Source of the DNA: Actinomycetospora termitidis
GTDB lineage: Bacteria > Actinomycetota > Actinomycetes > Mycobacteriales > Pseudonocardiaceae
Reading direction: 5' to 3'
Length of the DNA: 64,000 nucleotides
NCBI RefSeq assembly: GCF_030286555.1
Contig: NZ_JASVWF010000002.1
Span: 744,001-808,000 of the forward strand
Under the pieces are notes generated by a model, which saw only the letters and a list, made by a program, of their open reading frames with translations, did not search any database and was not told where the DNA came from. The translations under genes and the position numbers were made by a program. Numbering within the stretch: the first letter of the stretch is position 1; each line of letters begins with the position of its first letter. Positions 18,434 to 27,184 of this stretch are shown here, piece after piece.

Positions 18434-19773
18434 ATCGCACCGGCCTCGTCGTCGGACACGTAGAGCGCGCCGTCCGGGCCGGGCACCGCGGCGACCGGGC
18501 GGCCGAAGCGGGAGCCGTCGGACGCCTGGAAGCCGCCGACCAGGGTCTGCTGGTCACTCATCCGGCCGCCGTTCCACGGGAAGAACGAGACCTCCGGGGC
18601 CCGCGGGGCCTGGCGGTTCCACGAGCCGTGCACGCCCGCGACGGCCCCGGAGCCGAGGCCCGGCAGGTCCGCGAACGCGAGCCCGAGCGGCGCGGAGTGC
18701 GCGCCGAACGTCTGCTCGAGCGGCGGGAGCGCCGAGCAGTCCAGCTTCGAACCGTCGGCGTTCGTCTCGGCGTCGCGGGTGAACGGCAGGTCCGCGGACC
18801 GCATCGGTGAGTCGGGCGTGCCCGGCTGCGTGTCCGGCTCCGGGTTGCAGTACGGCCAGCCGAGGTCGCGGCCCGGGGTGAGCGCGGCGAGCTCCTCCGG
18901 CGGGTGGTCGTCGACGTAGTCCGGGAGCACCTGGCCGAACTGCGGGCCCGGCCACGGCCACGGGATGTTGTCGCGGTTGTTCACCGCGGTCCAGAGCTTC
19001 CCGTCGGGCGCGAACGCCAGCCCCGTCCCGTTGCGGACCCCGCGGGCGAAGACCTCCGGGGTGCTCGAGCCCGGCGGAACCCGCAGGATCGCGGCCCGCT
19101 GCGGGGTGGCCTCGCGGTCCTGCGGCGACACGTTCGCGGTCGACCCGACCGAGACGTACAGGGACTTGTCCGGCCCGACGACCACGGTCTTGAGCGCGTG
19201 CGCGTACGCGCCCTTCAGATCCGGGCTCTTCTCGTCGGGGAGGTTCGGCACCACGACGCGCTTCCCGGTGGCCGCGCCGTCGCGGTAGTCGAACGCCGTG
19301 ATCTTGTCGCTCTCGGCCACGTAGAGGGTGCTGCCGTCGAACGCCATGCCGTGCGGCTGGGTCAGGCCGCTCGCGAGCGTCGACCGCTGCGGCGGGGCCC
19401 CGTTCGCGCCGGGGACGAGCCGGGTGACCTCACCGCTGCCGGGCAGCGACACCAGCAGCGACCCGTCCGGCGCCCACGTCTCCAGCCGGGCCTCCGGCAC
19501 GCGCGCCCACACCGACACCGTCCAGCCGGGCGGGGTCAGCACCTGCCGGGGCGTGTCGAACGGGGCGTCCCCGAGCCCCGGCGGCACCGCGACGGGGCTC
19601 TCGACGAGGCCCGTCGGCGCGGCGGCGACCGGAGCGGTCGCGGCGACCTCGGACGGGGGCTGCCCGCCCGACGACGACCCGCCGTCGGACGAGCACGCGG
19701 GGACGAACAGCAGCAGGGCGGCGGCACCGGCCAGGCCGAGACGGCGGGCGCGGGCGGAGAGGGGTGCGCTCAT
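18409..19773 (-). CDS. PQQ-type glucose/sorbosone dehydrogenase-family (GSDH) lipoprotein
   Basis: This protein of about 454 residues has a lipoprotein signal: Arg-rich n-region, hydrophobic LGLAGAAALLLF, lipobox VPAC. A six-bladed beta-propeller of the GSDH/Yli-type soluble aldose dehydrogenase family follows (GLTQPHGMAFDGSTLYVAESDKI, VPNLPDEK, VGSTANVSPQDREAT, RGVRNGTGLAFAPDGKLWTAVNNRD, GVHGSWNRQ). Family members oxidise sugars using PQQ outside the cytoplasm, and the pqq operon 30 kb away could supply the cofactor; PQQ use is inferred. The ATG at 19773 is chosen; a GTG at 19797 is in frame. It is divergent from the DUF2127 gene. Confidence 0.83.
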   Translation of the reverse strand: MSAPLSARARRLGLAGAAALLLFVPACSSDGGSSSGGQPPSEVAATAPVAAAPTGLVESPVAVPPGLGDAPFDTPRQVLTPPGWTVSVWARVPEARLETWAPDGSLLVSLPGSGEVTRLVPGANGAPPQRSTLASGLTQPHGMAFDGSTLYVAESDKITAFDYRDGAATGKRVVVPNLPDEKSPDLKGAYAHALKTVVVGPDKSLYVSVGSTANVSPQDREATPQRAAILRVPPGSSTPEVFARGVRNGTGLAFAPDGKLWTAVNNRDNIPWPWPGPQFGQVLPDYVDDHPPEELAALTPGRDLGWPYCNPEPDTQPGTPDSPMRSADLPFTRDAETNADGSKLDCSALPPLEQTFGAHSAPLGLAFADLPGLGSGAVAGVHGSWNRQAPRAPEVSFFPWNGGRMSDQQTLVGGFQASDGSRFGRPVAAVPGPDGALYVSDDEAGAIYRVARSS

Positions 19774-19842
19774 GTCACCGTCCAGCGTGACCCCCACGCG
19801 CCGCGATCACCACTCGGGGCCGGTCCGCCCTAGGCTCGCGTG

Positions 19843-20727
19843 ATGACGGGTGAGCCGTGGACCCACCGCCCGCCGGGCACCGTGCCCCCGGCCCGGCTCC
19901 GGCCGCGCCTGCACTACGAGCTCATCAGCTGCGGTCTGCAGGGCCACGCCCTGCTCGGCACCGACGCCGCGTCCCTCGACCCGCCCGACGACGGGTCCGA
20001 CCCGCGGATCGTCGTGCGGTCCGAGGGCGGGACGCGCTGGCACCGGTGCCTGCGCTGCGACTCCTGGCTCCCGCTGCCGGCGCCGACGACCCCGACCCGC
20101 GAGCACCTCCCGACCCGCGCCGAGGTCGACCTGCCGTTGCGGGGCCGGGCGCTGCGCGACCGGTTCGTGCTGCGCCTGATCGCGATCGACCGGCTCCTGC
20201 ACGTCCTGGGGCTCGGACTCGCCGCGGCGGCCGTGTTCGTGTTCCTCGCCGACCGGGAGGCGCTGCGCGGGCCGTTCTTCGCGGTCCTCGAGACCCTGCG
20301 CGCGACGCTCGGGCTGGGCGACCGCCTGCACGACGGGCTCGTCGGCGAGGTGACGAGCGCGTTCACGGCGCAGAACTCGACGATCGTCCTGGTCGGGGTC
20401 GCGCTCGCCGCCTACGCCCTGCTCGAGGGCGTCGAGGCGATCGGGCTGTGGCGCGGCCGGCGCTGGGCGGAGTACCTCACGCTCGTCGCGACGTCGGTGC
20501 TGCTGATCCCCGAGCTGTACGAGCTGAGCGTGCGGGTGACGCCGACGAAGGTCGTCGCGCTCGTCGTGAACCTGGCCGTGATCGTGTACCTGCTGATCGC
20601 GAAGCGGCTGTTCGGCCTGCGCGGGGGAGCGGCGGCCGAGCACGCCGCGCGGGCCGCCGACCAGGGCTGGGACGCCCTGGAGCGGACCGCGCCCGACGCG
20701 GGTCAGGGCTCGCGGGCCGTCCGGTAG
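19843..20727 (+). CDS. DUF2127 membrane protein
   Basis: This protein of about 294 residues has an N-terminal cytoplasmic part with a possible metal-binding CLRC pair (RWHRCLRCDSWLPLP). A membrane domain of four helices follows, with the DUF2127 landmarks LRLIAIDRLLHVLGLGL, YALLEGVEAIGLWRGRRWAEYLTLVATSVLLIPELYEL and VNLAVIVYLLIAKRLF. The function of the family is unknown. The ATG at 19843 was chosen over the immediately preceding GTG at 19840. The 3' end overlaps the convergent TetR gene by 25 nt. Confidence 0.83.
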   Translation: MTGEPWTHRPPGTVPPARLRPRLHYELISCGLQGHALLGTDAASLDPPDDGSDPRIVVRSEGGTRWHRCLRCDSWLPLPAPTTPTREHLPTRAEVDLPLRGRALRDRFVLRLIAIDRLLHVLGLGLAAAAVFVFLADREALRGPFFAVLETLRATLGLGDRLHDGLVGEVTSAFTAQNSTIVLVGVALAAYALLEGVEAIGLWRGRRWAEYLTLVATSVLLIPELYELSVRVTPTKVVALVVNLAVIVYLLIAKRLFGLRGGAAAEHAARAADQGWDALERTAPDAGQGSRAVR

Positions 20728-21425
20728 CGCGCGGGGTCCGGACGGGGCCGGTCGCGCCACCCCGAGGTCGCCCACCGCGCCTGCCAGGCCGGACCGGTCA
20801 GGATCGGGACCAGGCCCTCCCACGACTCGCTCATGCGCGTCCACAGGTCGTCCGGACCGTCGGCGATGGTGTGACACCCCGAGGCCACCGCGACCACCGC
20901 GCGTGCCGCACGGTCCGGGTCGACGCGCTCGGCCAGGAGGCCCGCCGCCTCCGCGTCCCGGAGTCGATCCGCGGTGGCGCACTCCCATCCGGTGACCCAG
21001 GCGAGGCGCTGTTCGCGGAGGTCCGGCTCGGAGATCGCGCGGCTGATCCCGCGCACGAGGGGGTCGTACATCCACCGCGCGACGTAGGCGTCGGTCTCGA
21101 GCAGCAGCCGCCACACCGGGTCCACGCCCCACCGGCCGATCTCCTCGCGGACGAGCTCCCACGAGTCGCAGACCTCGGTCATCAGCGCGTCCGCGAGCGC
21201 CTGCTTCGAGGAGAAGTGGAAGTAGAGCGCGCCCTTGGTCAGGTCCGCGCCGGCGAGGATGTCGCTCAGCGCCGCCCCGCGGTACCCCCGGGCGTCGAAG
21301 GCGTCGGCGGCGGCGCGCAGGAGTCGACGGCGGGTGCGCCGGGTGCGTTCCCGGCCCTCGGCGTCGGCCCAGGCAGAGACGGGAACGTCGAAGGAGGCCG
21401 GCGGCGCGGACCCGGGCGACGTCAC
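20703..21425 (-). CDS. TetR-family transcriptional regulator (gamma-butyrolactone-receptor-like)
   Basis: This 240-residue regulator has an N-terminal TetR helix-turn-helix at about 25-75: RRRLLRAAADAFDARGYRGAALSDILAGADLTKGALYFHFSSKQALADALM. The KGALYFHFSSKQALA form is typical of the ScbR/ArpA-like subgroup. The ligand domain contains WELVREEIGRWG, the segment VRGISRAISEPDLREQR, and a C-terminal VAVASGCHTIADGPDDLWTRM. No AfsA/ScbA synthase is nearby. The likely target is the divergent oxidoreductase at 21758 or itself, but no operator palindrome was identified in the spacer. The GTG at 21425 begins the conserved part. Confidence 0.85.
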   Translation of the reverse strand: MTSPGSAPPASFDVPVSAWADAEGRERTRRTRRRLLRAAADAFDARGYRGAALSDILAGADLTKGALYFHFSSKQALADALMTEVCDSWELVREEIGRWGVDPVWRLLLETDAYVARWMYDPLVRGISRAISEPDLREQRLAWVTGWECATADRLRDAEAAGLLAERVDPDRAARAVVAVASGCHTIADGPDDLWTRMSESWEGLVPILTGPAWQARWATSGWRDRPRPDPARYRTAREP

Positions 21426-21453
21426 GCGCGCATCGTACGGCCCCGGACGATCT

Positions 21454-21654
21454 TCACCGGCGCAGGGCGTGCCGCGGCGCCCGCTCCTCGCGGGCGGCCG
21501 CGAGGAGCGCCAGGACGGTCCGGGCCGTCCCCGGGGGCGCGGGGTCCGCGGGGGTGAAGGACAGCATCGACGCCGGGGCTCCCGGGCGCCGGGCACACCG
21601 GTCCACCTCGTCGAAGATGGGCGTCGGGTCGTCGATCACGGGGTCGGGCCGCAT
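21454..21654 (-). CDS. possible small hypothetical protein
   Basis: A 66-residue frame starts MRPDPVIDDPTPIFDEVDRC and occupies most of the 332-nt spacer between the TetR gene and the divergent oxidoreductase, on the TetR side. Composition (acidic N-terminus, Arg-rich C-terminus) is compatible with a real small protein, but there is no recognisable family and no strong ribosome-binding site. If it is not translated, the spacer is simply a divergent promoter region. Confidence 0.3.
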   Translation of the reverse strand: MRPDPVIDDPTPIFDEVDRCARRPGAPASMLSFTPADPAPPGTARTVLALLAAAREERAPRHALRR

Positions 21655-21757
21655 GCCGCCCGACGGTGCCAGCTCCGGGCCGGCGCCGGCGGCCCCCGCG
21701 TGTCTGCTTCACCTCACCGAGGGGTGCCGGCCACCCGGGCGGGGAAGGCCCGGTCCC

Positions 21758-22708
21758 ATGCGTGCAGTCGGAGTGACGGAGTTCGGCGGGCCGGAGGCCC
21801 TGGAGATCGTGGAGCTGCCGGAGCCGGAGGCCGGTCCCGGCGAGGTGGTCGTCGACGTGGCCGCCGCGGCGGTCAGCCCGACGGACACCTTCACCCGCAA
21901 CGGTGCCCGCGCGAAGGTCCTCGCGAAGGACCCGCCGCCCTACGTCCCGGGGATGGACGTCGCCGGCACCGTCGCCGCGCTGGGCGAGGAGACCGGCGGC
22001 AGCGGGCTCGCGGTCGGCGACCGCGTGATGGGGATCGTCGTGCCGGGCGGGTCGCGCGGCGGCTACTCCTCCCGGATCGCCCTGCCGTCCGACTCGGTGG
22101 CCCACGCCCCGGCGGGCACCGACCACGCCGCCGCGTCGACGCTGCCGATGAACGGGCTGACGGCGCGGCTCGCGCTGGACGAGCTCGCCCTGCCCGCCGG
22201 CGCGACGCTCGCGGTGACCGGGGCGGCCGGCGCGTTCGGGGGCTACGTGGTGCAGCTCGCGAAGGCCGACGGGCTCCGGGTGGTCGCGGACTCCTCCGAG
22301 GCCGACGAGGAGCTCGTGCGCGGCCTCGGGGCGGACGTCCTCGTGCGCCGCGGCGACGACGTCGCGGACCGCATCCGCGCGGCGGTGCCGGAGGGCGTCG
22401 CGGGGATCGCTGACGGCTCGCTGCAGGGCGACGCCCTCGTCCCGGCCCTGGCCGACGGCGGCCGGATCGCGACGGTGCGCGGCTACGGCGGCCCGGAGGG
22501 CGGCAGCGGACGCGGCATCACCTGGCACCCGGTGTGGGTCCGCGACTACGCCCGCAACCGCGCCGCGCTCGACCGGCTGCGCGAGCAGGCGGAGTCCGGC
22601 GTGGTGACCTTGCGGGTCGCGGACACCGTCCCGGCCGAGCGGGCCGCGGAGACCCACCGCCGCCTCGAGGCCGGCGGCGTGCGGGGCCGGCTCGTCATCA
22701 CGTTCTAG
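21758..22708 (+). CDS. NADP-dependent quinone-oxidoreductase-like MDR enzyme
   Basis: This 316-residue zinc-less MDR protein has MRAVGVTEFGGPEALEIVELPEPEAG, AVSPTDTFTRNG, PPYVPGMDVAGTVAALG, GLAVGDRVMGIVV, STLPMNGLTARLALDEL and the nucleotide-binding AVTGAAGAFGGYVVQLAK. It resembles quinone or crotonyl-type reductases that use NADPH; the substrate is unknown. The ATG at 21758 begins the family's usual N-terminus. It is divergent from the TetR gene, which may control it. Its TAG stop lies inside a perfect 20-bp palindrome shared with the convergent gene. Confidence 0.87.
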   Translation: MRAVGVTEFGGPEALEIVELPEPEAGPGEVVVDVAAAAVSPTDTFTRNGARAKVLAKDPPPYVPGMDVAGTVAALGEETGGSGLAVGDRVMGIVVPGGSRGGYSSRIALPSDSVAHAPAGTDHAAASTLPMNGLTARLALDELALPAGATLAVTGAAGAFGGYVVQLAKADGLRVVADSSEADEELVRGLGADVLVRRGDDVADRIRAAVPEGVAGIADGSLQGDALVPALADGGRIATVRGYGGPEGGSGRGITWHPVWVRDYARNRAALDRLREQAESGVVTLRVADTVPAERAAETHRRLEAGGVRGRLVITF

Positions 22709-22718
22709 CTAGAACGTG
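22699..22718. terminator. 20-bp perfect palindrome spanning two convergent stop codons
   Basis: The sequence CACGTTCTAG followed by its exact reverse complement contains the TAG of the oxidoreductase (22706-22708) and the TAG of the convergent membrane protein (22709-22711). It may work as a bidirectional terminator, although no T-tract follows. Confidence 0.4.
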
Positions 22719-23218
22719 GGCAGGACCGCCACGACGAGGAGTGCGACGACGGCCAGCGTCATGCCGACCGCGGCGACCGGGCGGCGCACCGGCGTGCGCA
22801 GGCCGACCGCACCGGCGACGAGCGCGAGCAGCGCGATCCCGATGCCGACGAAGGTGTCCCAGGCCAGGGCCATGCTGCCGAAGGCCAGCGGGCGCAGGCT
22901 CACCAGCAGGGCGAGCACGCCGAGCACCGCGGAGAACGCGGCCGCACCGTTGCCGGGCGGGCGCGGGTCGTCGGTGTCGTAGTCGGCGTCGTACTCCGGA
23001 CCGTCCTCGATCGGGACCCAGCCCGGCGCCCACCCCTGGCCGGGCGGCCCCTGCAGGGGCATCCCGGGCCGGCCGGGGTGCGGCGCGTACCGCGGGCCGC
23101 CGGCCATCGGACGCGGGCCGTAGCTCTGCGGCGGGCGCCGGTCCGGGGCCGCGCCGCCGTCGCCGGTCGGTCGCGGCGTGGGTGCCGGTGTGCCCGGCCG
23201 CCCGGTCTCCTGGGTCAT
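22709..23218 (-). CDS. proline-rich membrane protein with DUF4190-like TM region
   Basis: This ~169-residue protein has a Pro/Gly/Arg-rich N-terminal half of about 85 residues, then three or four short TM helices (AAAFSAVLGVLALLVSL, FVGIGIALLALVAGAVGL, AAVGMTLAVVALLVVAVLP). This layout, a disordered cytoplasmic Pro-rich arm before a DUF4190-like membrane block, is common in actinobacteria and has no assigned function. The ATG at 23218 was chosen; an in-frame GTG at 23257 would add 13 residues. Confidence 0.6.
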   Translation of the reverse strand: MTQETGRPGTPAPTPRPTGDGGAAPDRRPPQSYGPRPMAGGPRYAPHPGRPGMPLQGPPGQGWAPGWVPIEDGPEYDADYDTDDPRPPGNGAAAFSAVLGVLALLVSLRPLAFGSMALAWDTFVGIGIALLALVAGAVGLRTPVRRPVAAVGMTLAVVALLVVAVLPTF

Positions 23219-23341
23219 TCCGATCGCCCCCGATGGCGCCGTCCCCCGCTCCGTCACGGGGCTCTCGTCCGGCGCATCGGCGGAAACCCCGACGGCGTTA
23301 ACCGTCGCAGTCCGGATGCGGCCGATCGGGTGAGCAGGACC

Positions 23342-24343
23342 TCAGTGGGTGGGGGCGGAGCTGGTCGCGTCGACGCAGAAGGCCCACAGCGCGGCGCGCT
23401 GCGCGGCGGACTCCTCGCCGGGCAGCCAGTGCGTCGGGCGGGGTGCGCGGTCGTGCCAGAACACCCCGCTGCAGCGGCCCGGCTCGGCCGCGGCCGCCAG
23501 CCACACCGCGGTGTCGGCGCCCTGCTCCGCGGTACGCAGCAGCGGGCCGGTCAGGCGGTGGAAGCCGGGCAGCGAGTCGGCGACACCGGGGGTGTCCGCC
23601 CAGCCCGGGTGCATGCTGTGCACCGCCACCCCGGCGGACGCGAGGTCGTCGGCGAGCAGTTCCGCCAGCACCACCTGCATCCGCTTGGTGCGCGCGTACG
23701 CCGCACCCCCGGAGTACCGGCCCTCGGTGTACTCCGGGTCGTCGGTGCGCAGCGACGCGGTGTACATCCCGCCCGAGGACACGAAGACCACGCGCGCCGG
23801 GTCGCCGGGCCGGTCCGGCGGCGAGCCGGCCCGCAGCAGCGGGAGCAGCTCGCGAGTCAGCAGGAACGGCGCCAGGACGTGGGTGGCGAGGCAGAGCTCG
23901 TGCCCGTCCGCGGTCTCGACGCGCTCGCCGGGGAGCACCCCGGCGTTGTGCACCAGCCCGTGCAGGGCCAGCAGCCGGTCGCGGGCGTCGAGCGCGTAGC
24001 GACGCACGTCGGCGAGGTCGGCGAGGTCGCACCGGGCGACGGTCACCCGGGCGTCGGGGTGCGCCGCGAGGACGGTGTCCCGGGCGGCCTCGCCCCGGCC
24101 GCGGTCGCGCACGACCAGCTCCACGTCGGCGCCGCACCCGGCCAGGCCGGTCGCCGTGGCCGCGCCCAGCCCGGAGCTCGCGCCGGTGACGGCGACGGTG
24201 CGCCCGGCCAGGGCGTCCGACGGCAGGGCTTCCCAGCCGGCCGACCGCGCGAGGTAGCCCAGCTTCGAGTAGCCGGGGACCACGAGGCGGTCGAGGGCGG
24301 CGTCGAGCAGACGCGGGAGGCGCGGGAACGGCACGGCGTGCAC
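23342..24343 (-). CDS. short-chain dehydrogenase/reductase (WWOX/retinol-dehydrogenase-like)
   Basis: This protein of about 333 residues has an SDR core after a ~45-residue N-terminal extension. The cofactor motif is TVAVTGASSGLGAATATGL and the NAG region is LHGLVHNAGVL. The catalytic Ser lies in VVFVSSGGMYTASL and the YxxxK in YARTKRMQVVL. HPGWADTPGV and the C-terminal substrate loop resemble DHRS12-type reductases. It would oxidise or reduce an alcohol/carbonyl with NAD(P). GTG at 24343 and 24334 are equally possible starts. It is followed by a 46-nt non-coding gap and preceded by the hydrolase gene on the same strand. Confidence 0.85.
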   Translation of the reverse strand: MHAVPFPRLPRLLDAALDRLVVPGYSKLGYLARSAGWEALPSDALAGRTVAVTGASSGLGAATATGLAGCGADVELVVRDRGRGEAARDTVLAAHPDARVTVARCDLADLADVRRYALDARDRLLALHGLVHNAGVLPGERVETADGHELCLATHVLAPFLLTRELLPLLRAGSPPDRPGDPARVVFVSSGGMYTASLRTDDPEYTEGRYSGGAAYARTKRMQVVLAELLADDLASAGVAVHSMHPGWADTPGVADSLPGFHRLTGPLLRTAEQGADTAVWLAAAAEPGRCSGVFWHDRAPRPTHWLPGEESAAQRAALWAFCVDATSSAPTH

Positions 24344-24402
24344 CCTACGGGCGCGGGGGCGGCCCGGCAGGCCCGGATGATCTTCGTCGGGCCCGGGTCG
24401 TC

Positions 24403-26063
24403 CTAGGGTGGGCAGACCGTCCCCTCCCGGGGGACGTCCTCGCGGAGCAGGTAGTCCTCGACGACCCCGGTGATGCACGGCGTCGACGGGTAGGCGCCGT
24501 GGCCCGCGCCGAGCCACGACACCAGAGCGGTGCCCTGCATGCCCGCCGCCACGCGCTGGGTCTCCGCGAGCGGCACGAGCGGATCCGCGGTCGTCCCGAC
24601 GAGCAGGATCGGGACGGCGGTCCCCGCGAGCGGGGCCGGTGGCGTGGTGGGGACCGGCCACGAGGAGCAGACCAGGGCGCGCTGGGCGAACCACCCGCCG
24701 AACACCGGGTCGGCACCGCGCGCCCGGGCCGACGCCTGCGCGACCTGGTCGACCGTCGGGCGTTCCCCCTCGTCGTTGCAGGTCGTGACGAGCGCGAGGT
24801 CGAACCCGCCGTCGTTCTCGGCGGTGTCGGCCAGCGCGATGACCCCGGCCGGGTCCCCGGCGCGGGCCCGGGACAGGGCCGCGGCCAGGGTCGGCCAGGT
24901 GTCCGGCTCGGCGAGCTCGGCGGCGAGCACGCTCACGACGGTGCCCGCGGTGAGCTCCCGGTCGGGCAGCGTCCCGGTCGAGGTCGGCGGGGAGGGCAGC
25001 GGGGCCGCCCGCAGCCGGGCGAGGAGGTCGGTGACCGCGCCGCGCGGGTCGGCCCCGAGCGGGCACGCCGTCGCGACGCAGTTCGTCGCGAAGGCGTCGA
25101 GGGCCGCGCGGGCGGCGACGGCGCGCTGGTCGGCGGTCACGCCCACCGGTGCGGTGGGATCGGGCAGCGCGTCCAGCACGAGCCGGCCCTGCTGGTCGGG
25201 GTGGTCCTGCGCCCACCGGGCGAGCGTGGCCGCGCCGCCGCCGAGCCCGATCGCGTGCAGCCGGGGCGTGCCGAGCGCGCGCCGGACCTCGTCCAGGTCG
25301 TCCGCGTCGGTCGCCGTGCCGTACTCGGTCAGGGAGTCCTCGAGCAGCTGCGAGCACGTCCGGGCCGCCGTCGCGGCCGCGGCGGCCAGCGGGGCCAGCG
25401 CGGTGGGGTCGGCCGCCGTCGGGTCGGCGTCGTCGATCGCGGCGCGGGTGCTCGGCGTGATGCAGTCGACCCCGCCGGAGGCGGCCCCGCGGACGTCGAC
25501 GCCGTAGAGCGTGCGCCCGGCGAGCAGGTCGGCGGGCGCGCGGGCGGCGAGGCGCACGGCCTGCTCGGTGCCCGAGCGGCGGCCCGGGTCGCCGAGCACC
25601 GCGATCGGCACGCTCGGGAGGGCGGGGGCGGGCCCGAGGGTGACCCGGGTGACCTCGACCTCGGCGGCCCCGGTGGTCGACCCCGTCCCGTAGCCGCCGC
25701 CGACCGGCACCGTCGCGCAGCCCAGCCGCAGGTCGCGCCCGCCCAGCGCGGCGGCGCCGCCGAGGCGGGTGAGCTGGCCGGCCGTGCACTCGGTGAAGTC
25801 GAGCTGCGGGGAGGTGGCCACCAGGGGCGGCAGGAGCGACGGGGGCGGCGGCGGGGCGGTGGGCGCGCTCGACGTCGGGGCCGGGGGCTCGTCGCTGTTG
25901 ATCGTGGCCACGGGCGGCCGCCGGCTCGGACCGACGGCGCACCCCGCGAGGAGCAGCACGACCAGCACGCCGAGCACGGTCCGGGCAGCGGGACGGATGG
26001 GAGCACCCTTCGGGACAGCAGGATCGGACAGCAGGATCGGACAGCAGGATCGGACACCGCCAT
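24403..26063 (-). CDS. alpha/beta-hydrolase (tripeptidyl-aminopeptidase-like) lipoprotein with repeat-disrupted 5' end
   Basis: The long frame (stop at 24403) encodes a lipoprotein signal ending in lipobox LAGC, a Pro/Thr/Ser linker, and an alpha/beta-hydrolase of the TAP/SCO-type secreted peptidase family: RAPADLLAGRTLYGVDVRG, HAIGLGGGAATLARW (nucleophile elbow altered, GLGGG where GxSxG is usual), and a C-terminal TAP-like domain (PILLVGTTADPLVPLAETQRVAAGM, GAGHGAYPSTPCITGVVEDYLL). The only nearby ATG, at 26063, is out of frame because three 13-bp repeats lie between it and the signal peptide. One or four repeats would restore the frame. In-frame starts now available are only CTG (26034) or remote codons. 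Confidence 0.75.
26014..26056. repeat. 13-bp tandem repeat, three full units, at a lipoprotein start
   Basis: The unit GACAGCAGGATCG occurs three times in a row (26014-26026, 26027-26039, 26040-26052), followed by GACA. Because 13 is not a multiple of three, each gain or loss of a unit changes the reading frame of the hydrolase gene that starts just beyond it on the minus strand. Confidence 0.9.
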
Positions 26064-26104
26064 GATGCCGCCCGCCGGGTCGTCCGGCGGTGAGGGCCCG
26101 TGCC

Positions 26105-27169
26105 TCAGGCCGGCGGCAGGATGTCGGCCAGGTCGAAGCTGGTCGGCCGCTCGAGCTGGTCGTAGGTGCACGACTCCGGGTCACGGTCCGGGCGCCAGCG
26201 CACGAACTGCGTGGTGTGCCGGAACCGCTCGCCCTCGAGGTAGTCGTAGCGGACCTCGACCACCCGCTCCGGGCGCAGCGGCACGAACGACAGGTCCTTG
26301 CCGGCGTTCCAGCGGCTGGTCTCGTTCTTGCGCGGCGTGCGCTCGCCCTGCTCGTGCGCGGCCCAGTTCCACGGATGCTCGTCGAAGGTGGTGACCAGCG
26401 GCTGCAGCTCCGCCATCAGCTCCCGGCGTCGGGCCATGGTGAACGCGCCGACCACGCCGACGCTGGCGAGGGAGCCGTCCGCGCCGTACAGCCCCAGCAG
26501 CAGCGAGCCGAGGGCGTCCGGGCCGGACTTGTGCACCCGGTAGCCGGCGACCACGCAGTCGGCGGTGCGCTCGTGCTTGATCTTGCTCATCACGCGCTTG
26601 TCGGGCTGGTAGGTCAGGTCCGGCTTCTTCGCGATCAGCCCGTCGAGCCCGGCGCCCTCGAAGCGCACGAACCAGTCCCGGGCCTCGTCGGGATCGGTGG
26701 TCATCGGGGTGACGTGGACCGGTGCGACGTCGTCGAGGGCCTCCTCCAGCAGCGCCCGGCGCTCGGCGAACGGGCGCCGGGTGAGGTCGTCGTCGCCCAG
26801 GGCGAGCAGGTCGAAGGCGACCACCGACGCCGGGGTCTGCTCGGAGAGCAGCGTGACCCGGGAGACCGCGGGGTGGATCCGCTGCTGGAGGGCCTCGAAG
26901 TCCAGGCCGTGCCCGTCCGGGGTCGCGACGATGATCTCGCCGTCGACGACGCACCGCGGCGGCAGGTGCTCCTTGAGCGCGGCGACGACCTCCGGGAAGT
27001 AGCGGGTCATCGGTTTGGTGTTGCGGCTGCCGATCTCCACCTCGTCGCCGTCCCGGAAGACGATCGCCCGGAACCCGTCCCACTTCGGCTCGAAGTGCTG
27101 GTCGGCCGGGATCGACTTCACGGGCTTGGCCAGCATCGGCAGCACCGGGGGCATGACGGGCAGGTCCAC
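26105..27169 (-). CDS. ligC: ATP-dependent DNA ligase (LigC type)
   Basis: This 354-residue ligase has the adenylation motif KWDGFRA at about residues 29-35 (Lys is the AMP-accepting residue), motif III VVAFDLLALG, motif IV EGAGLDGLIAKKPD, and motif V KIKHERTADCVVAG. An OB-fold domain follows at about 220-340. Size and order match mycobacterial LigC, an ATP ligase linked to backup end-joining and excision repair. It could cooperate with the PolDom protein at 1298; these two genes are often neighbours but are 24 kb apart here. The GTG at 27169 gives the usual DLPVMPPVLPMLAK N-terminus. The hydrolase gene follows after about 40 nt. Confidence 0.92.
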   Translation of the reverse strand: MDLPVMPPVLPMLAKPVKSIPADQHFEPKWDGFRAIVFRDGDEVEIGSRNTKPMTRYFPEVVAALKEHLPPRCVVDGEIIVATPDGHGLDFEALQQRIHPAVSRVTLLSEQTPASVVAFDLLALGDDDLTRRPFAERRALLEEALDDVAPVHVTPMTTDPDEARDWFVRFEGAGLDGLIAKKPDLTYQPDKRVMSKIKHERTADCVVAGYRVHKSGPDALGSLLLGLYGADGSLASVGVVGAFTMARRRELMAELQPLVTTFDEHPWNWAAHEQGERTPRKNETSRWNAGKDLSFVPLRPERVVEVRYDYLEGERFRHTTQFVRWRPDRDPESCTYDQLERPTSFDLADILPPA

Positions 27170-27184
27170 CGCGCCAGTCTGCCC

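Noticed and set aside
18409-19773. Assigning the GSDH lipoprotein to a defined glucose dehydrogenase
   Set aside because: The propeller family includes enzymes with different substrates and some without PQQ; key residues cannot be verified by eye.
20703-21425. Gamma-butyrolactone signalling locus
   Set aside because: The TetR protein resembles ScbR-type receptors, but no AfsA-like synthase or downstream antibiotic cluster is in the window.
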